Assembly (NCBI GenBank): GCA_029747585.1
Contig: JAPEVF010000108.1
Location: 44,109 to 108,108, forward strand
Direction: 5' to 3'
Length of the DNA: 64,000 nt
DNA from: Pleurotus djamor
Lineage: Eukaryota > Basidiomycota > Agaricomycetes > Agaricales > Pleurotaceae
Shown here: one piece after another, positions 12,261 to 24,335 of the stretch
Position numbering within the stretch: position 1 is the first letter of the stretch
Layout: every line of letters starts with the position of its first letter
Position numbers and translations under genes: made by a program
Notes under the pieces: model-generated
What the model saw: only the letters and a program-made list of their open reading frames with translations
What the model was told of the DNA's origin: nothing
The model's database searches: none

Positions 12261-13059
12261 TTTGAACGAATAAAACACCCAAGGAGCGAGCCACAGACCT
12301 CAAAATTTTGGGCGTTTCCTTCGATCGTTTCCCCATTTGGAACAGTGTAGGTTGCGACTCACAGCTCCTCCTCAAGGTTTTCTCAAAGATGCAGGCAAAT
12401 GTGGATGGTATTATTACACCGTGAGATACAATACGATACATGGAATGTTACATCACGAAAACGGTTGTAGACGTACCGGGAAAGGGAATGAGAAATCCTA
12501 GATCGTGTCAGCGTCCAATCAACATGGCGACACGCACCGCTCGAGATACTCGCTTCACGGCATGCTTCCAAGCGTGAATACGTAACGACGTGCCAACTTC
12601 ATGCTTTAAGCTTTCACGTTCAAAGCTTCTATGTGAACGGTGGGCATTCGGAGACTTCACCAGGTATGCTTGTACTTGCAACGGAGACTTTCTTTGTTCA
12701 ACGCCAAGAGCGATAGGTAACATTGCACAGAGCCAAGGGGAGGGATTGAAGGTCTTGTACTTGCAAAATTCACAGGTACTTGAATGGAAATCGGGAACGA
12801 CAACGATTACAAACAGATGGGGGGAAGGATGTGACAACTTGAAAAACTTGTTTTTGTGGATGGGATTTGTGGCTATATCGAACACGGTCCAATCCGGAGA
12901 TCTTCATGGACTTGACAAGACAGAGAAACAAACCGAATGGCAAGCTTGACCACTGAGAACCCTAACGACGAGCAGGCAGACAGCCTTGCACTTGACGGAA
13001 GCTGAAGAACCTGGTAACTAAATGAAACCGACGGAGAATGGGCCTGAGGAACAAGGTAT
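12261..13059. other. Intergenic between NUG1 and SR factor
   Basis: This is about 800 bases containing the NUG1 promoter and the 3' end of the SR-factor gene, both on the minus strand. Open frames here are short, lack motifs and overlap on both strands, so I call no gene. Confidence 0.45.
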
Positions 13060-14054
13060 TCAGTAACGCCCACCGTCGCCGTCGTAGTTGCTAGACCGAT
13101 GGGCGGGGCTCCTGGCGGGGCTCCTCGAGTAGCTGCGCCTTCTCCTGTAATCGGGGGAGTGACGACCACTGCGTGGGGGAGGAGAGCCTCGACGATCGCG
13201 CCAATCCCTGCTGTCACGACCATAAGGGTCGCGGTCCTTGTCACGATCTCGACGGTCTCTGTCCCTATGAGAATCCCTAGAGTCCCTAGAGTCACGACCA
13301 CCATAGTACGAATCCCGTCCAGATCGACGGTGCCCCATGTATTGACCTGGAGTAGGGGCATGAGGCCGGTCTGTGACGGAGTAGTCGACACGGATACGAC
13401 GGCCGTTGAGTTCCTTGAGGTCAGGAATGAGTACATGATAGACTCCATTAGACCTGACCACGTACGACACCATTCAATTCCTGAATGCAACGGCTTGCTT
13501 CTTCAGTGGTAGACATTTTGATGAAACCAAAGCCCCTGGAGCGGTCAGACTGGATAGGATGAGTCATCACGGGTTGAGTTTGGGGGAAAGACATCGACGC
13601 ACGCGTTGGTCGTAAACGATGGTCACTTTGTCGACACGTCCAAAGCGACTGAACTCTTCATCCAAGTCGCGTTCCTGGGTGCGGATGCTCAAACCAAATA
13701 CTCCAAGTACACTGGAGGGGTTGGGTGCCTGTCACATCCATTAGCACTACAAAAGAAAAGGAAAGAAACGCGGTACGGACCACTGGTGCGTGGCTAGCGC
13801 GTTTAGCAGGAGGAGCCGGTGATCGGCGTCGCGGGGGACTGCGGTAGCCTCCATTGCTTCGCGCAGGGCTGCGAGACCTCGAGCGACCACGAGTTGAGGT
13901 TCCGTTGGATTCTTTCGCTGGCTCCGTTGCACCAGCAGGTTNGGGGGGCGTTGTATGTATCGGCGTACGGGTCAACAGGAGGGGTAGGGTCGCCGTACTG
14001 CGATGGTTGGGTAAGTTTTCAAGCCTGAAAAATGCTGGCGCCATGTCTTACCAT
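13060..14054 (-). CDS. Tra2-like SR splicing factor (single RRM with RS regions)
   Basis: The protein resembles transformer-2, an RNA-binding regulator of pre-mRNA splicing. An arginine/serine-rich N-terminal part ([23 protein letters not shown]) precedes one RRM, which has RNP2 as LGVFGLSI and RNP1 as RGFGFIKM. The RRM ends [15 protein letters not shown] second RS/RD-rich tail follows ([18 protein letters not shown]) and ends DGDGGRY. RS-RRM-RS order is the Tra2 layout. Four or so introns are inferred. I place the start at an ATG that is immediately followed by an intron (ATG then GTAAGA), giving [17 protein letters not shown]; the alternative upstream ATG (MAKHLLDL) leads out of frame. One N lies at 13942 in the coding region. 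The gene is divergent from RPL18, 221 bases away. Confidence 0.82.
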
Positions 14055-14275
14055 GATTGTGTGGATGGTGGTGGTTCAAATCAAGGAGATGTTTGGCCAT
14101 GTTTGCGCTGAAACCACTTTTGTAAGCGCCGCGATTTGGGCGCTGAATTGGTCTTGAAACTTTCCAGCGGAGACTGAACCTTATATTAGGCAACTGTACA
14201 GAACATGCCAGCCCCCGTTCGCTGTATCAACAGATCCAAACACATTTATCGGCAAGACCAAGACAATGGTGAGCT
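14055..14275. promoter_or_regulatory. Divergent promoter, SR factor / RPL18
   Basis: Only 221 bases separate the start codons of two divergently transcribed genes, so both core promoters must lie here. No clear TATA box is seen. Confidence 0.5.
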
Positions 14276-15061
14276 CGTCGTCGGGGACAGCGTCCAAGCC
14301 TTCGTTGATGTTGATATGGACTCTTTCGCTAGGGCATCGACATCGCTCACCACCACGTCAAGAAGGGTGCCCGCACCGCCCCCAAGAGCGAGGATCCATA
14401 CCTCCTCCTGCTCGTCAAGGTATGCCTTGGCCCTGTTTGCTTTTTTACATTCTAGTTTATGGCTTTATCTCCAGCTCTACCGCTTCCTCGCTAGACGAAC
14501 GGATGCTCCTTTCAACAAGGTGTGTATTGGCATGAAGACGAAGGTTCCCAAGGCTTAAACGACTTGTGTTTGATTAGACCATCCTCCACCGACTTTTCCT
14601 CTCCAAAATCAACCGACCTCCCATGTCCCTGTCTCGCATCGTTTCGGAGACTTCCAACGCAACCGACCGTGAATCAAAGATTATCGTCACGGTTGGCACT
14701 GTCACCGATGATATCCGTCTCTTGGAAGTCCCGAAGCTCACCGTAGCTGCTCTCCGATTCACCCAATCCGCCAAGGAGCGCATCCTCAACGCTGGTGGAG
14801 AGGTCATCACCCTTGACCAATTGGCTACTCGCGCACCAACGGGCTCCAACACCATCTTGCTCCGTGGCCGAAGAACCACCCGTGAAGCCGTTAAGCACTT
14901 CGGCATGGGTACGTTGCTCTGCCATGTATCTCTTACAGTTATTGACGTTTGATATTACCCGTGCAGGTCCTCACAAGGCTGTTCGTCCATACACCATCTC
15001 CAAGGGACGCAAGTTCGAACAAGGTCGTGGTCGCCGAAAGTCCCGTGGTTTCAAGGTCTAA
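14276..15061 (+). CDS. RPL18: 60S ribosomal protein eL18
   Basis: eL18 is a structural protein of the large ribosomal subunit. Splicing exons 14276-14278, 14333-14419, 14475-14519, 14578-14908 and 14967-15061 gives 186 residues, the usual family length. The protein starts [20 protein letters not shown] and contains [15 protein letters not shown] and [10 protein letters not shown]. It ends [16 protein letters not shown]. The first coding exon is just the ATG: family homology fixes residue 2 as the glycine encoded at 14333, after an intron starting GTGAGC. This is one of the most secure models in the window and confirms the intron style of the genome. Confidence 0.97.
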
Positions 15062-15333
15062 ATTCGAAAATTGTCCCATTGTCAAACGCCGTTGGACGGA
15101 GGCGGTGGCAATTCGACTTGTTCTGTATGCGATATGGGTCAACTACCGTTATGCTCTCACGTATATCTCTTATACTGTCCAACCCAATGCATTTACCGTT
15201 CCATGCATCCTGAACACTGGGGTCGTTTGAGGGTAGGAGACAATCCAGGTGTCGATTAATATGTAAGTGCAATGTAGATAAAGTGGGTATGGTCTAACTG
15301 GCCTGAGCCATGATGCATTATGGCCTGGCCAAC

Positions 15334-17286
15334 TTAATTTTTGGGTGGGAGGATCTCGTCCAGGGGTGGAGGAGCGTATGTGTTGACCATCGCTGGAGTG
15401 GTGGTACCATCCTTGCTTGCAGGTGGAGCTTTGGCCTTGGGCGGATGGAATCCCCTGAGGAAATGCGTGCCCCCAGCATAGAAGAACACCATCGCGCCAG
15501 CGACGATGACATGGCCGTACCAACCTAAGTTTCTCCAGGCGATTATAGAATCCGTCACATTGAGCAACATGAACGGTGTGGCCGCGTAGTTGATGATCAG
15601 CACGGATAGGATGATTCCTCCGATATCGTAGAGACGCTTGGCCAGGGTGGGGGGCTTGCCTTCCGGAGAGAGGAAAATCGGCCTAATATTGGCTCGAGCG
15701 AGGCGAGCAGCGGTCGTGACGAAGCCAGCATAAACAAATGCCAAGTAGTAGCCACCGTTGACGCCGTGCTGAGGAAACGCGTTNAAAAACTATAAGTGGG
15801 GGAAGATCAAGGAGATGGAAGCCTTCGTACCCAGACAGCGCTCGTCAAGAAGGTAAGCATGCTACTCCGGAACCCAGCCTTCTTGCCTTTGGGGGTAACG
15901 CGTTTATACATGCATTCGCGTAGCCAGACGTTGGTCTTCATGTTCCATGAGTCCAAGAGAACCTTGATACTGGGAGCGAATTCGATGTTGAGAACTTGTA
16001 CATTGGCTGCGCCTTCCCAGAGCGAGTCTCCAGACGGCCCGAACCCAGTGAAACCAAGTCCAGTGAGAATACTCGCACCCTATAGCCCAAAGCACGTTTT
16101 AGTTCGCGTATGTACGTGAAGCAAGACGGAAAGAACCTCGGTCATAATCCAAAGAGCGTAGTACTTGGTCCTCTCGAAGATGCCACACAAAGAGTAGAAG
16201 GCGATCCTGGGACAGGTTTAGGTGACTAATAACATGGCCATGATGGCAATGACTTACCGGTACCAAAGGCTCTTCTCTGCAAACCAAGGTTGAAGCGCGA
16301 CGCCGAAGTTATAAGTACCCCCATATAGGACGAAGAGGCCAAGGAAGGTGAGGCCGGTGGCGAGTTTCCTATAAGCGACGCGTTTCCGTCCGGTCGGTAT
16401 AGCCATTCCTGGCTTGGTCTTGCCTTGCGCATCCTTGAAAAGGGTCTCATTGACTAAAGCCATGTAATCAGAGAATACCAAATATGGGCCGACGAGGAAA
16501 CCGGGGAAGTAGAAGCTAAGTCCAGAGGTTAGATATATCTCGGGGGATAGGACCCAGTCACGTACGAGTATCCAAGGAATTCCAGAAGGCCAGGGAAGGT
16601 AGAGATTCGGTTGGCTAATTGCCATTTATCCAAATCCTAACGAGAACAGTGAGATACGAGAAGTGTATTAAGACAGGTGGTCCTCACCTCTGCCGGCCGA
16701 CGACCATCCCAGACATTCCAAGCAAAAGTAGTCAACTTCATAGTGAGAACCATCTGCGCGCCACTAATCTCAACGGTTTCGTAGCTCTGTCCCAGGAGTG
16801 CACGGATGATGTGACTGTGGCAAGTCGTAAGTCGTAAGTCCTAAAAGGTCTGCGTGGTAAATGCAGAGACTTACTTGACCAAAAGATGGCCCATGACAAG
16901 CCTGCGCAAGTTTTAGTAAAACTTTTCCGCGTGAAACACTCAGACAACGTACGTGAATACAAGCCAAGGCATATTAGGTCCTCGGACGTGTTTTGCGATG
17001 AAGTAGGTTGCCAAAATGTCGGCAAGCAGCTGGAAGAACCCCGCATACAGGTTGAGAACCGGGAGTAGGTAAAAGAGTGTCACAGCTATGTTGAAAGCAT
17101 GTTTTGCTGGTTTAGAACCGATCCGGATGAAAACGCTGCCAAGTGGGTACGCGACGAGCAAACAGACAATAAGCTAGGCTGTAGTGTGAGTAACTCAGAT
17201 GGATGAAAGTCTGCGTGAAAGCTCACTTTAACCTGGTCAACTGATGCACCCACCAGTGAGGCCAAGGGGACGAAGAGGGCATCCAT
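15334..17286 (-). CDS. ALE1: MBOAT lysophospholipid acyltransferase (ALE1/LPT1-like)
   Basis: Members acylate lysophospholipids in the ER membrane (Lands cycle). The N-terminus MDALFVPLASLVGASVDQVK leads into many hydrophobic membrane segments. Family signatures are LTMKLTTFAWNVWDG, the SYYFPGFLVGPYLVFSDY stretch, and WNMKTNVWLRECMYKR carrying the conserved Asn. The catalytic His is in SAVW-HGVNGGYY; its codon at 15766-15768 lies immediately after an intron. The C-terminus is LDEILPPKN, without an obvious KKxx ER signal. About eight introns are inferred. One N (15784) falls in the intron before the catalytic His. The gene runs convergent to RPL18. Other MBOAT subfamilies (DGAT, GUP) lack this combination of motifs. 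Confidence 0.9.
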
Positions 17287-17402
17287 GGTGGACGGAAGAA
17301 AGGACTCAATTCTCAGGAACGCAGAAACTTGAAAGGGTGATCGCGTTCTCGGAAAGCACGTGAGATAGCGACTATGTGGCCCCTCAGAAAGAACCAAATA
17401 CG

Positions 17403-17485
17403 GGCTTCCTGGCGCAATGGTAGCGCGTTTGGCTTCGATTGCTGACGGCACCAAAAGGTTGCAGGTTCGAGTCCTGCGGTGGTCA
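17403..17485 (+). tRNA. tRNA-Arg (anticodon UCG) with an 11-nt intron
   Basis: A cloverleaf folds from the acceptor start GGCTTCC, D-arm GCGC-AATGGTA-GCGC, anticodon stem TTTGG/CCAAA and T-arm GCAGG-TTCGAGT-CCTGC, to the acceptor end GGTGGTC plus discriminator A. Between the anticodon-stem halves are 18 bases: a 7-nt loop with anticodon TCG at 17435-17437 and an intron at 17439-17449, at the usual position after base 37. A and B boxes (TGGCGCAATGG, GGTTCGAGTCC) are intact. Position 5 of the acceptor stem is a U-U mismatch and there are two G-U pairs, so it is slightly imperfect. A T-run (17486-17490) follows as the Pol III terminator. It lies in the upstream region of ALE1. Confidence 0.85.
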
Positions 17486-17490
17486 TTTTT
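17486..17490 (+). terminator. Pol III terminator of tRNA-Arg
   Basis: Five consecutive T residues directly follow the discriminator base of the tRNA, the normal Pol III stop. Confidence 0.7.
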
Positions 17491-17604
17491 GTCCCTCCTT
17501 CTAAACCCAAGACGAGCATGGGATCAATAGAGTACATGCCGCATAATCGACTAGATCGTTGTTTTATTTATATACGTCGAATTATTTAAATACATCAAAC
17601 ACCT

Positions 17605-20600
17605 TTACTCCTCTCCTAGCTCATTACTCCATTGCTTCCTGGTTTTAGACGCGTGCGTTTTGACCGCATTGGCAGCAGCGAGTGCGTAGGTCCCATCGTC
17701 GTCGTCTAAAATCCACAGTTAGTCGGTTCGATTGGAAATATATGAACAGGGACCACGGACAGTACTTCATAGAAGCTTGAATCTCGAGAGGATTGTCAAG
17801 ATCAGGCTCTAGCAATAGTCCATAAACAAGATTGAATAGATCTTTCACTGAAATATCCGAAGACCAGAGTCTTCCCAGCTCAGCGATGCAGACCTATCAG
17901 AGGGTATGGATCAATATGAGGGCAGTCGACTCGATAACCTACGCACCTTGCCCTGTTTCGATACCTGTACCAATGGTTTGTCACCATAATTCTCAACTTT
18001 CAATAACAACCCAGACAACGTACATTAGGGTGCAGGATGAACGTGACGAAACGAATTTCCGGAGGATCCCTGGGATAACCGGCGGGAAAATCGCAAGTTA
18101 AAAGGAAACATCCACCTTTGTAGGGACAAGCTTCGATGTCGTTGGGAGCCTAGATGATGGGTAGAAGGATTGAGTTCGCTTCACTTGAAAGTTCAATAAT
18201 ACCTCAAGGATAATTTTGAAGAATGAGATGTCTTTCTCGTTTACATACAAGTCCATATGCGGATGAGGGTTGACGACGAGATCCTTTAGCTGAACGCAAC
18301 TTTAGCTAGTGGCGTTTGACACGGGAGGACGTTACTCACCTCCCTCATGATGCGCTTCATCCGGTCGTCTGAAGCGCGCCCAGTCGTCAGACGAGTACTA
18401 GATGCAGCAGCAGCAGGCTGGACTCCTTGTTGAAGCTTTGCATGCTCGGCTCTCTTGGGAAACTTGTCCACAGTCACGACATCAGTTGGGTACATGGTCT
18501 GATTACCATACCACCTCAGCTGAGCCGCAGATGTCAGGGCTGGCTGGCGCGTTTTGGAAGGTCGCTCCCCGGAAAAGAGCATAGTCTCAAGGTCCTGATA
18601 TGGAGTAGTCAGGAGATGGACTAGCTAAAAGGAAGGTGAACGACAAACAAAGATGCTCAAGGCGTCACTCAAGGAGGTCTTAGGGCACAAACGATAGCCA
18701 CCTATATGTAGTCATGGTGTCAAATTAGTTATCTAGTGATAATGGCTTTAGGTATGGGAGGACTGACCCGTTGCGACCGAAATGCCATGGAGGTTGGAAT
18801 CGCTCGAGCCACCAACTTGCACTGAATCAACCACAATATGATCCCTCTGGAGCGCGTAACACACGTCATAGGCGGCGAGAGTTGAGCTAGTGTCTTGACC
18901 ATCGGTGACAATAATCACTCTTTTGCGAAGATTGGGGAGATCGGGTCGATGCTCTATCAAAAGTTGACGAGCAGTATCTAGAGCGTCATAAATGGCAGTA
19001 TTCCCCGTCGCGGAAACCTTATCAAGGGCTTGACGGAAGTTCTCGAAAACTGGGGTAAGTTCTTGTTCGACAGAAACATCGTCAGAAACTAAGTACATCC
19101 AAGGTGTTAATCAGGTGATTTGGCACAATGGATTGAGTCCTTACAAGTGACCAAGCCCAACACCAAAGCCACAGATGTATCGAAGGCCGCCTTAAAAAGT
19201 TAGCCTGGAAGCCAGAAACAAATACTGTTGACTTACCGCTCGATTGAGAAACACATTGAAGAGTTCCTTGAGTAGTTCGAGTCTACTGAGATTTCTGCTA
19301 GATTCTACTGCCTTTCTCGCCCATGGCATCGACCAATGGTACGACTCAACGTCGAACACAATGGTCCGACCGGTGCGAGGAGTATATTGGCTGAGAGTAT
19401 GCTCGTAATCACACATTGTTCCCTTCTGTACGCCGTCACCGGAGTCTTTAAGGTCATTCCTAGAATAAATTAGAGCGACGAATGTCTTGGTATGGAGCTT
19501 CATTGAGACTCACCATAAACGCAGACCAGATATGGGAGCCCGAGTCCGAGCATGATATTCACTGAGGACATTGAGAATAGAGGCATTGGGCAACAAAAGC
19601 ATTGTTGATGTTGAGCTGATGTCGTTGTCAACCACCTGCACCTCGTAGCACCAGCGACTATGAGGGGTTAGATGGGACAATTCCACATCACCGCCCTCCG
19701 CCAAGGCGGTCGTTCCTATTGTGTCGTTACTAAACATACTCAAGTGAGACCTGGAGCCGACATGGCGAAGAGAGAAATGCTGATATTTGGCAGCGGTTAC
19801 TCGATGCGCAAGGGCGAATAAGGTACGAATTGGCGTTGAAATCGGGAGATCAAAAGACCTCTGGAGCAGTTTGTGGCGAATCGTTACAGCGACAGTTTCT
19901 TCCAGTCGTCCTTTTCCTTTCCTGGAGCGTGAGGGCGAGGATATAGGTATTAACTCAGTCCCGCTCATCTGTGTAGAGTGAGTCAGCATCTGATGCTCTC
20001 TGCGGTTGATGCACGATCATACCCAGTCAGCAACAGCACTTCTAACTTCATCGACAGTAACGAATCTTGTTGCATGAGGCGATATGGGCCAATGTGGTTG
20101 GCCTTTGAGCCACTCGTTCGTGTCTTCATTGACAAAGATAGAATCAGAGGGGGCATTTAGAGGGTGAATTGGAGATTCAAGTAGATCGCCAGTCCTTTAG
20201 NGATGATCCAGTTTCAGGAATAGCGAACAGGAATCTAGAATTGCTCACCTAGGGTCCAGTAATTCTAGGGGAACATCATAGGGCGCGTTCCCGCTGAGAN
20301 CTGTCCGCAAAGTGGGCGTTGACGCCATACGTTGTTCCAAGTACTCAGCCAGCTCATGTAGTCGAGTTTGAGCGGCTGAAATGAAGCACGACAACTGGCC
20401 CAAACAATCATCAACGCGCGCCAGAGCAAAAAGGACACAGGAAAACCGCCTGACCTGAATCAATTCATCGCGGTCGAGCGCGACGGAGTTATTTGCAGAA
20501 AATTTGATTGTCATTGCTTGACGCTGGGCGATATCCCTTAATTGAGAGATGAGTTCAATGGAATCATGCCACTCTTCACTATAGAAGCTGCCAGCATCGA

Positions 20601-23600
20601 TATCGTCGTTAGGATCTAGGTCTTGATATCCCGACCAGATGCGGAGATGGGCGGGTTCAATGGCGTCGAGGTATTCTTGGGCTAAGTTCCGTATAGTTTG
20701 TCTTAAAAAGGATTGTGAGGGTATAATTGGATATCAAGCTTGCCTTTTNCCCAGATTTGAGAACCATCGAGTCCGGAAACAGTCTTCGTAACAAGCAGTT
20801 CTGCTTCTTCGTAGAAATTAAATTTCTCGGAAGACTTGGAACCATTGACTCCTGAAGCAGAATTCATTGATTCGCTCAGGTCTAGACAGAGCACAATCGC
20901 CTGGAAGGTGTCAGAGTTAGATATGAAAAGAGGAGAAAGGAGTACGCCCTCACTTCATCTGGTGCACGGTGCATCACCGATGACACACCCTCGTAGCTAT
21001 CAATTTCCCAAGTGCTTTCCGCGATTCTTGATGCTACAACGCTCTGCAGGGCGTGCGCAACGTCATTGATGTCAACCTCGACATCACCTCCATGACTAAT
21101 ATGTGGATGAGTCGATGACAGAAGGAGNGGAATGAAGGCGAAATCCTACACAGGCCTGAAGAAGTTTACATCTCTTGTCGACCCACAGCCTCTCCCAGTA
21201 AACACTGCAAGAAGGCCCTGGGATAGAGAAGTCATCAACACATAGTATGTAACGAGGGCTGAGGGTACTTACNTCTTTGTCCAGCACTATCTGAGGGGCT
21301 ACAATGATGGGCGATTTCAACTCAAGCGGACCTCTGGTCACGAGAGTTGTGTTATTGGCGTGGCGTATCGCAGCCGGAAAGTCTCGTGCAATACTTTCCA
21401 GGGATACGAGGCAATTCGTTGAGGGTAACCTCAGACGATCTACGTCAAGCGATGTAAATGATATTATGCCTGGGGCCTGCGCAAGAATTTCGAGGAGGCG
21501 GACGGGTGGGAGTTCGAAAGACCCATCATTATTCACGGATGGTCGGTACAAGGCTCCACCAGGTCGCCGGAGATGGTACACAGACCTCTCAACCACCATA
21601 CCACCGACCACAACAGGATCTAGAAGGGGGTTTCGCGAGGAGGAACACGCAAGCGCGAGAGTTTCAACGGCGCTGACGGTATCAGACGTAATTGGGGTAA
21701 CTTGACCATCAATGGTGGAAAGGATATGTCCAAAAAGGATTCGAGCCTGTACATTAATTGTTGAGCACCCGTGACTTTGTGAATTAGAGCAGGTCTCACT
21801 GTTTCAAATGTACGAGACCGATATTCGACTATGGCCGATGGGCCGGTGGCAGAGAAGTCCAACAGCGCGTGGTAGACAGCTTCAGCCAATGCAGCCTTAG
21901 CTTCTGGAGAAGGTGAGCTGTTCATAAACAAGATGGCCACTTCAATTTCATTGAGAAAAGTGGGAAATAGATNGGATACTCGTGAACACACTCACATGCG
22001 CGGGCAGCGGGTGGAAAACGCGTCACGGTGTAAACCATGGAAAGAATAGCATGTTCGGCATCTTTCCCTTTTGTTGATGCAGAATGGGCGACAAGGTACA
22101 GCGACGACAGAAAAGCTGCTAATCCGCGATCACTTTGGTGGGTACTCGGTTGCCAAGCCATGTCGGCGAGGTACATCCCTTGCTTCGTTGATAGGGGCGA
22201 TTGAGCCATCGCTGAGGAGCCGGATGCAAGCGAGCGTCTCACAACATACAGTGTCATACGTCGCGACGCAAAGGGAAAGAGGTTTTCGAGAGTCGCACAG
22301 TCACAAGCAAGAATGGGACCGAATGATGTGTGTATATCGACAAGAACATGGGCTTTTGTGTGATCGAGAGGGGTAATCATGGGGACCTCATAGTCGGTGA
22401 AAATATCAAATCGTTTGTAGTTGTGATCGGGATGCGATATTGAAGAGCATACACTTATCAAAGTTGACTGGAAGAATCGAGTGGTCCTATACATGATGAA
22501 TTTGAGCGGTGGCAACACGAATGGTGAAGGAAATTACTCAGTTGACGGATCTCTGGAATGTATTCTGACCGAGAGATGAGGTCTCTTGAAGTTTTTCTCG
22601 GCAAGGAATTGTTCAACTTGGTGGACGATCTCCTCTGAGCGCAGGACCACGGCTTCTCCTGGCAGAGGGGGCGCGGAGGTCACAACAGGAATCCTATCGA
22701 CTTTGTCACCATCCCACACAATCACCAAGCACCTGTTATGTGGAGCATCCTCGACATCCATCAGTCTTGCTTCACGATGGGCCGTTTCGATAGGGCATCC
22801 AGACGGACACGAAAGTCGCACCGAAGATCTGCGCGGCCCAATGCAATGGGCATGGTGTAGATGACCACAAGCCACATTCTACGATTCTTAAGTCGAGTGT
22901 AGCATTGCAATGGGAGTCAACGTACTTGAACCAAAGGGCAGAAAATTTGATCATTTAGACTAGTCCCTGTTTCATTGGCGTTTGCTATGCATTTCGGACA
23001 AGGGAAACCTAGAGGGGAGCTTGGTATCTAGACCTATGGCAAGAGGGAAGAGGAAAAATATACACACCTAAAGCTTCGCTGCAAATGTCGCAATGAGGTG
23101 GTAATGTCCCATGGGTATGCTCTATTTGCTACATCAGCATCTATGAAGTATCGAGGGAAACGTAGACGAACCATGGAGCTTAGTATGCGCGTAGGGACAC
23201 CCTTCGATGGGACATTGCGTACCGTCCACCGAAAATCTGCAGTGCAGAGTAGAAAACAAGCCGTCACGTTCAATCTCAAAAGCAATGGCACAGCTACAAG
23301 AAGTTTGAGGTGAATTCTTACAACCCTGCTGGCTGCATCCTCGACTGGTTGATTCGAGCCCCCAGTTAAAAAGGCGCGCAGCCTCAAGGCGGAGGGAACC
23401 CTAGTAGAAACGAAGAAATAATTGAAGCGACGCAAAAAAAGGTAAGACAATGAAACCTACGAGTGTAGTCTTACTATTTATGAACTTTCCACCGAAAGCA
23501 GGGAGGCCATTCATCGCTGGGGTTGTATTTTTAGGGTTGCTCTTTGCATGTTGGCGAGCAAGCTCAGCAGAAACGAGGTGGACTTGATAGTGACCCGGAG

Positions 23601-24135
23601 AGAAATCATCTTTCATTTCCACATCGCATTTTTCCGCATCAAAATCCAGGGAGGAATTCTGTGGCGGACTGCACTCAAGTTGCGTGACGCTAAGAATTTA
23701 TGGTCAACGATAGAACGAAGTTCATAGACGCTGGCGGACGAGTACTCACGCGCAGGTTGCTACCTTGACTAGCCCGTGTATGACTTCAGAGTCTTCAACG
23801 ACGACGTCCAACGAGCTGATAAAGTTTGTGTGTTGAAGGACTGAGTGCGTCATTTGGATACAACTTACTCTTCGAGTCGAAGTTCAAAGCCGTCTATTTG
23901 GAGGGCGATGTCTTCAGCATCATGGCCAATGTCCTTCAAAAGCTCTTTCCTGAGGTCATCAACAGTTGAATCCTTCTCCATAGGCACCTAGAGCACGATG
24001 AGCTCATGCCCAGCATGGGGAAAGCCAACAACCTACAACTAATTTACGCTGTCGTTTTGCGCCCCTAACAGCCCCTTCATCATCTGGGTCAAGGTCCAAC
24101 ACCACTTTCAGGCGCCTTTTCGTCGACGTCGACAT
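17605..24135 (-). CDS. Large multidomain protein: RING-like zinc region, two VWA-like domains, C-terminal E2 (UBC) domain
   Basis: One long gene with more than 20 short introns reads through from MSTSTKRRLKVVLDLD to QWSNELGEE. Domains on the minus strand run in order. (1) An N-terminal region contains VDDLRKELLKDIGHDAEDI. (2) A Cys/His zinc-binding stretch lies at about 23230-22790, with HCDICSEAL, FPCPKC, VACGHLHHAHC and SCPSGC, and is RING-like. (3) A VWA domain has an intact MIDAS DLSES near 20890. (4) A linker spans 20500-19500. (5) A second VWA-like domain (19400-18720) has FDVES in place of DxSxS but retains VTDGQD. (6) A UBC fold has PRDPPEIRFVTFILHPN and the catalytic cysteine in GKVCIAEL, exactly eight residues after the Asn of HPN as in canonical E2s. 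The parts suggest an E3-E2 style ubiquitin-family conjugating machine with protein-docking VWA modules; function is inferred only. Several Ns occur. Splitting into two genes cannot be fully excluded. Confidence 0.75.
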
Positions 24136-24335
24136 CTTCTAAGCGTTATTGCGGGACAATGTTGTCAAAGCAAGCAAAGGGGCGGAAAGGTAGGGAGTCA
24201 CAATGAGGCGCGACTGTTTATTCAATTACGATGATCGTTCCTTTATATACGGGCGCTTAGACTTACCCTTTTCAGGATGAGCAAAACTTGCTTGAAATCC
24301 TCCAACTTAGTGAACTCGAACTTGATGCCCTTGCT
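24136..24335. promoter_or_regulatory. Divergent promoter, VWA-E2 gene / SWD1
   Basis: Two divergent start codons are only 200 bases apart. An AT-rich TTTATATACG lies at 24240-24250 and may act as a TATA element for one of the two genes. Confidence 0.45.

Noticed and set aside
13099..13512. 137-residue plus-strand frame opposite the SR factor
   Set aside because: Mirror of the RS/RD-rich repeat coding on the minus strand; the minus strand carries a clear RRM.
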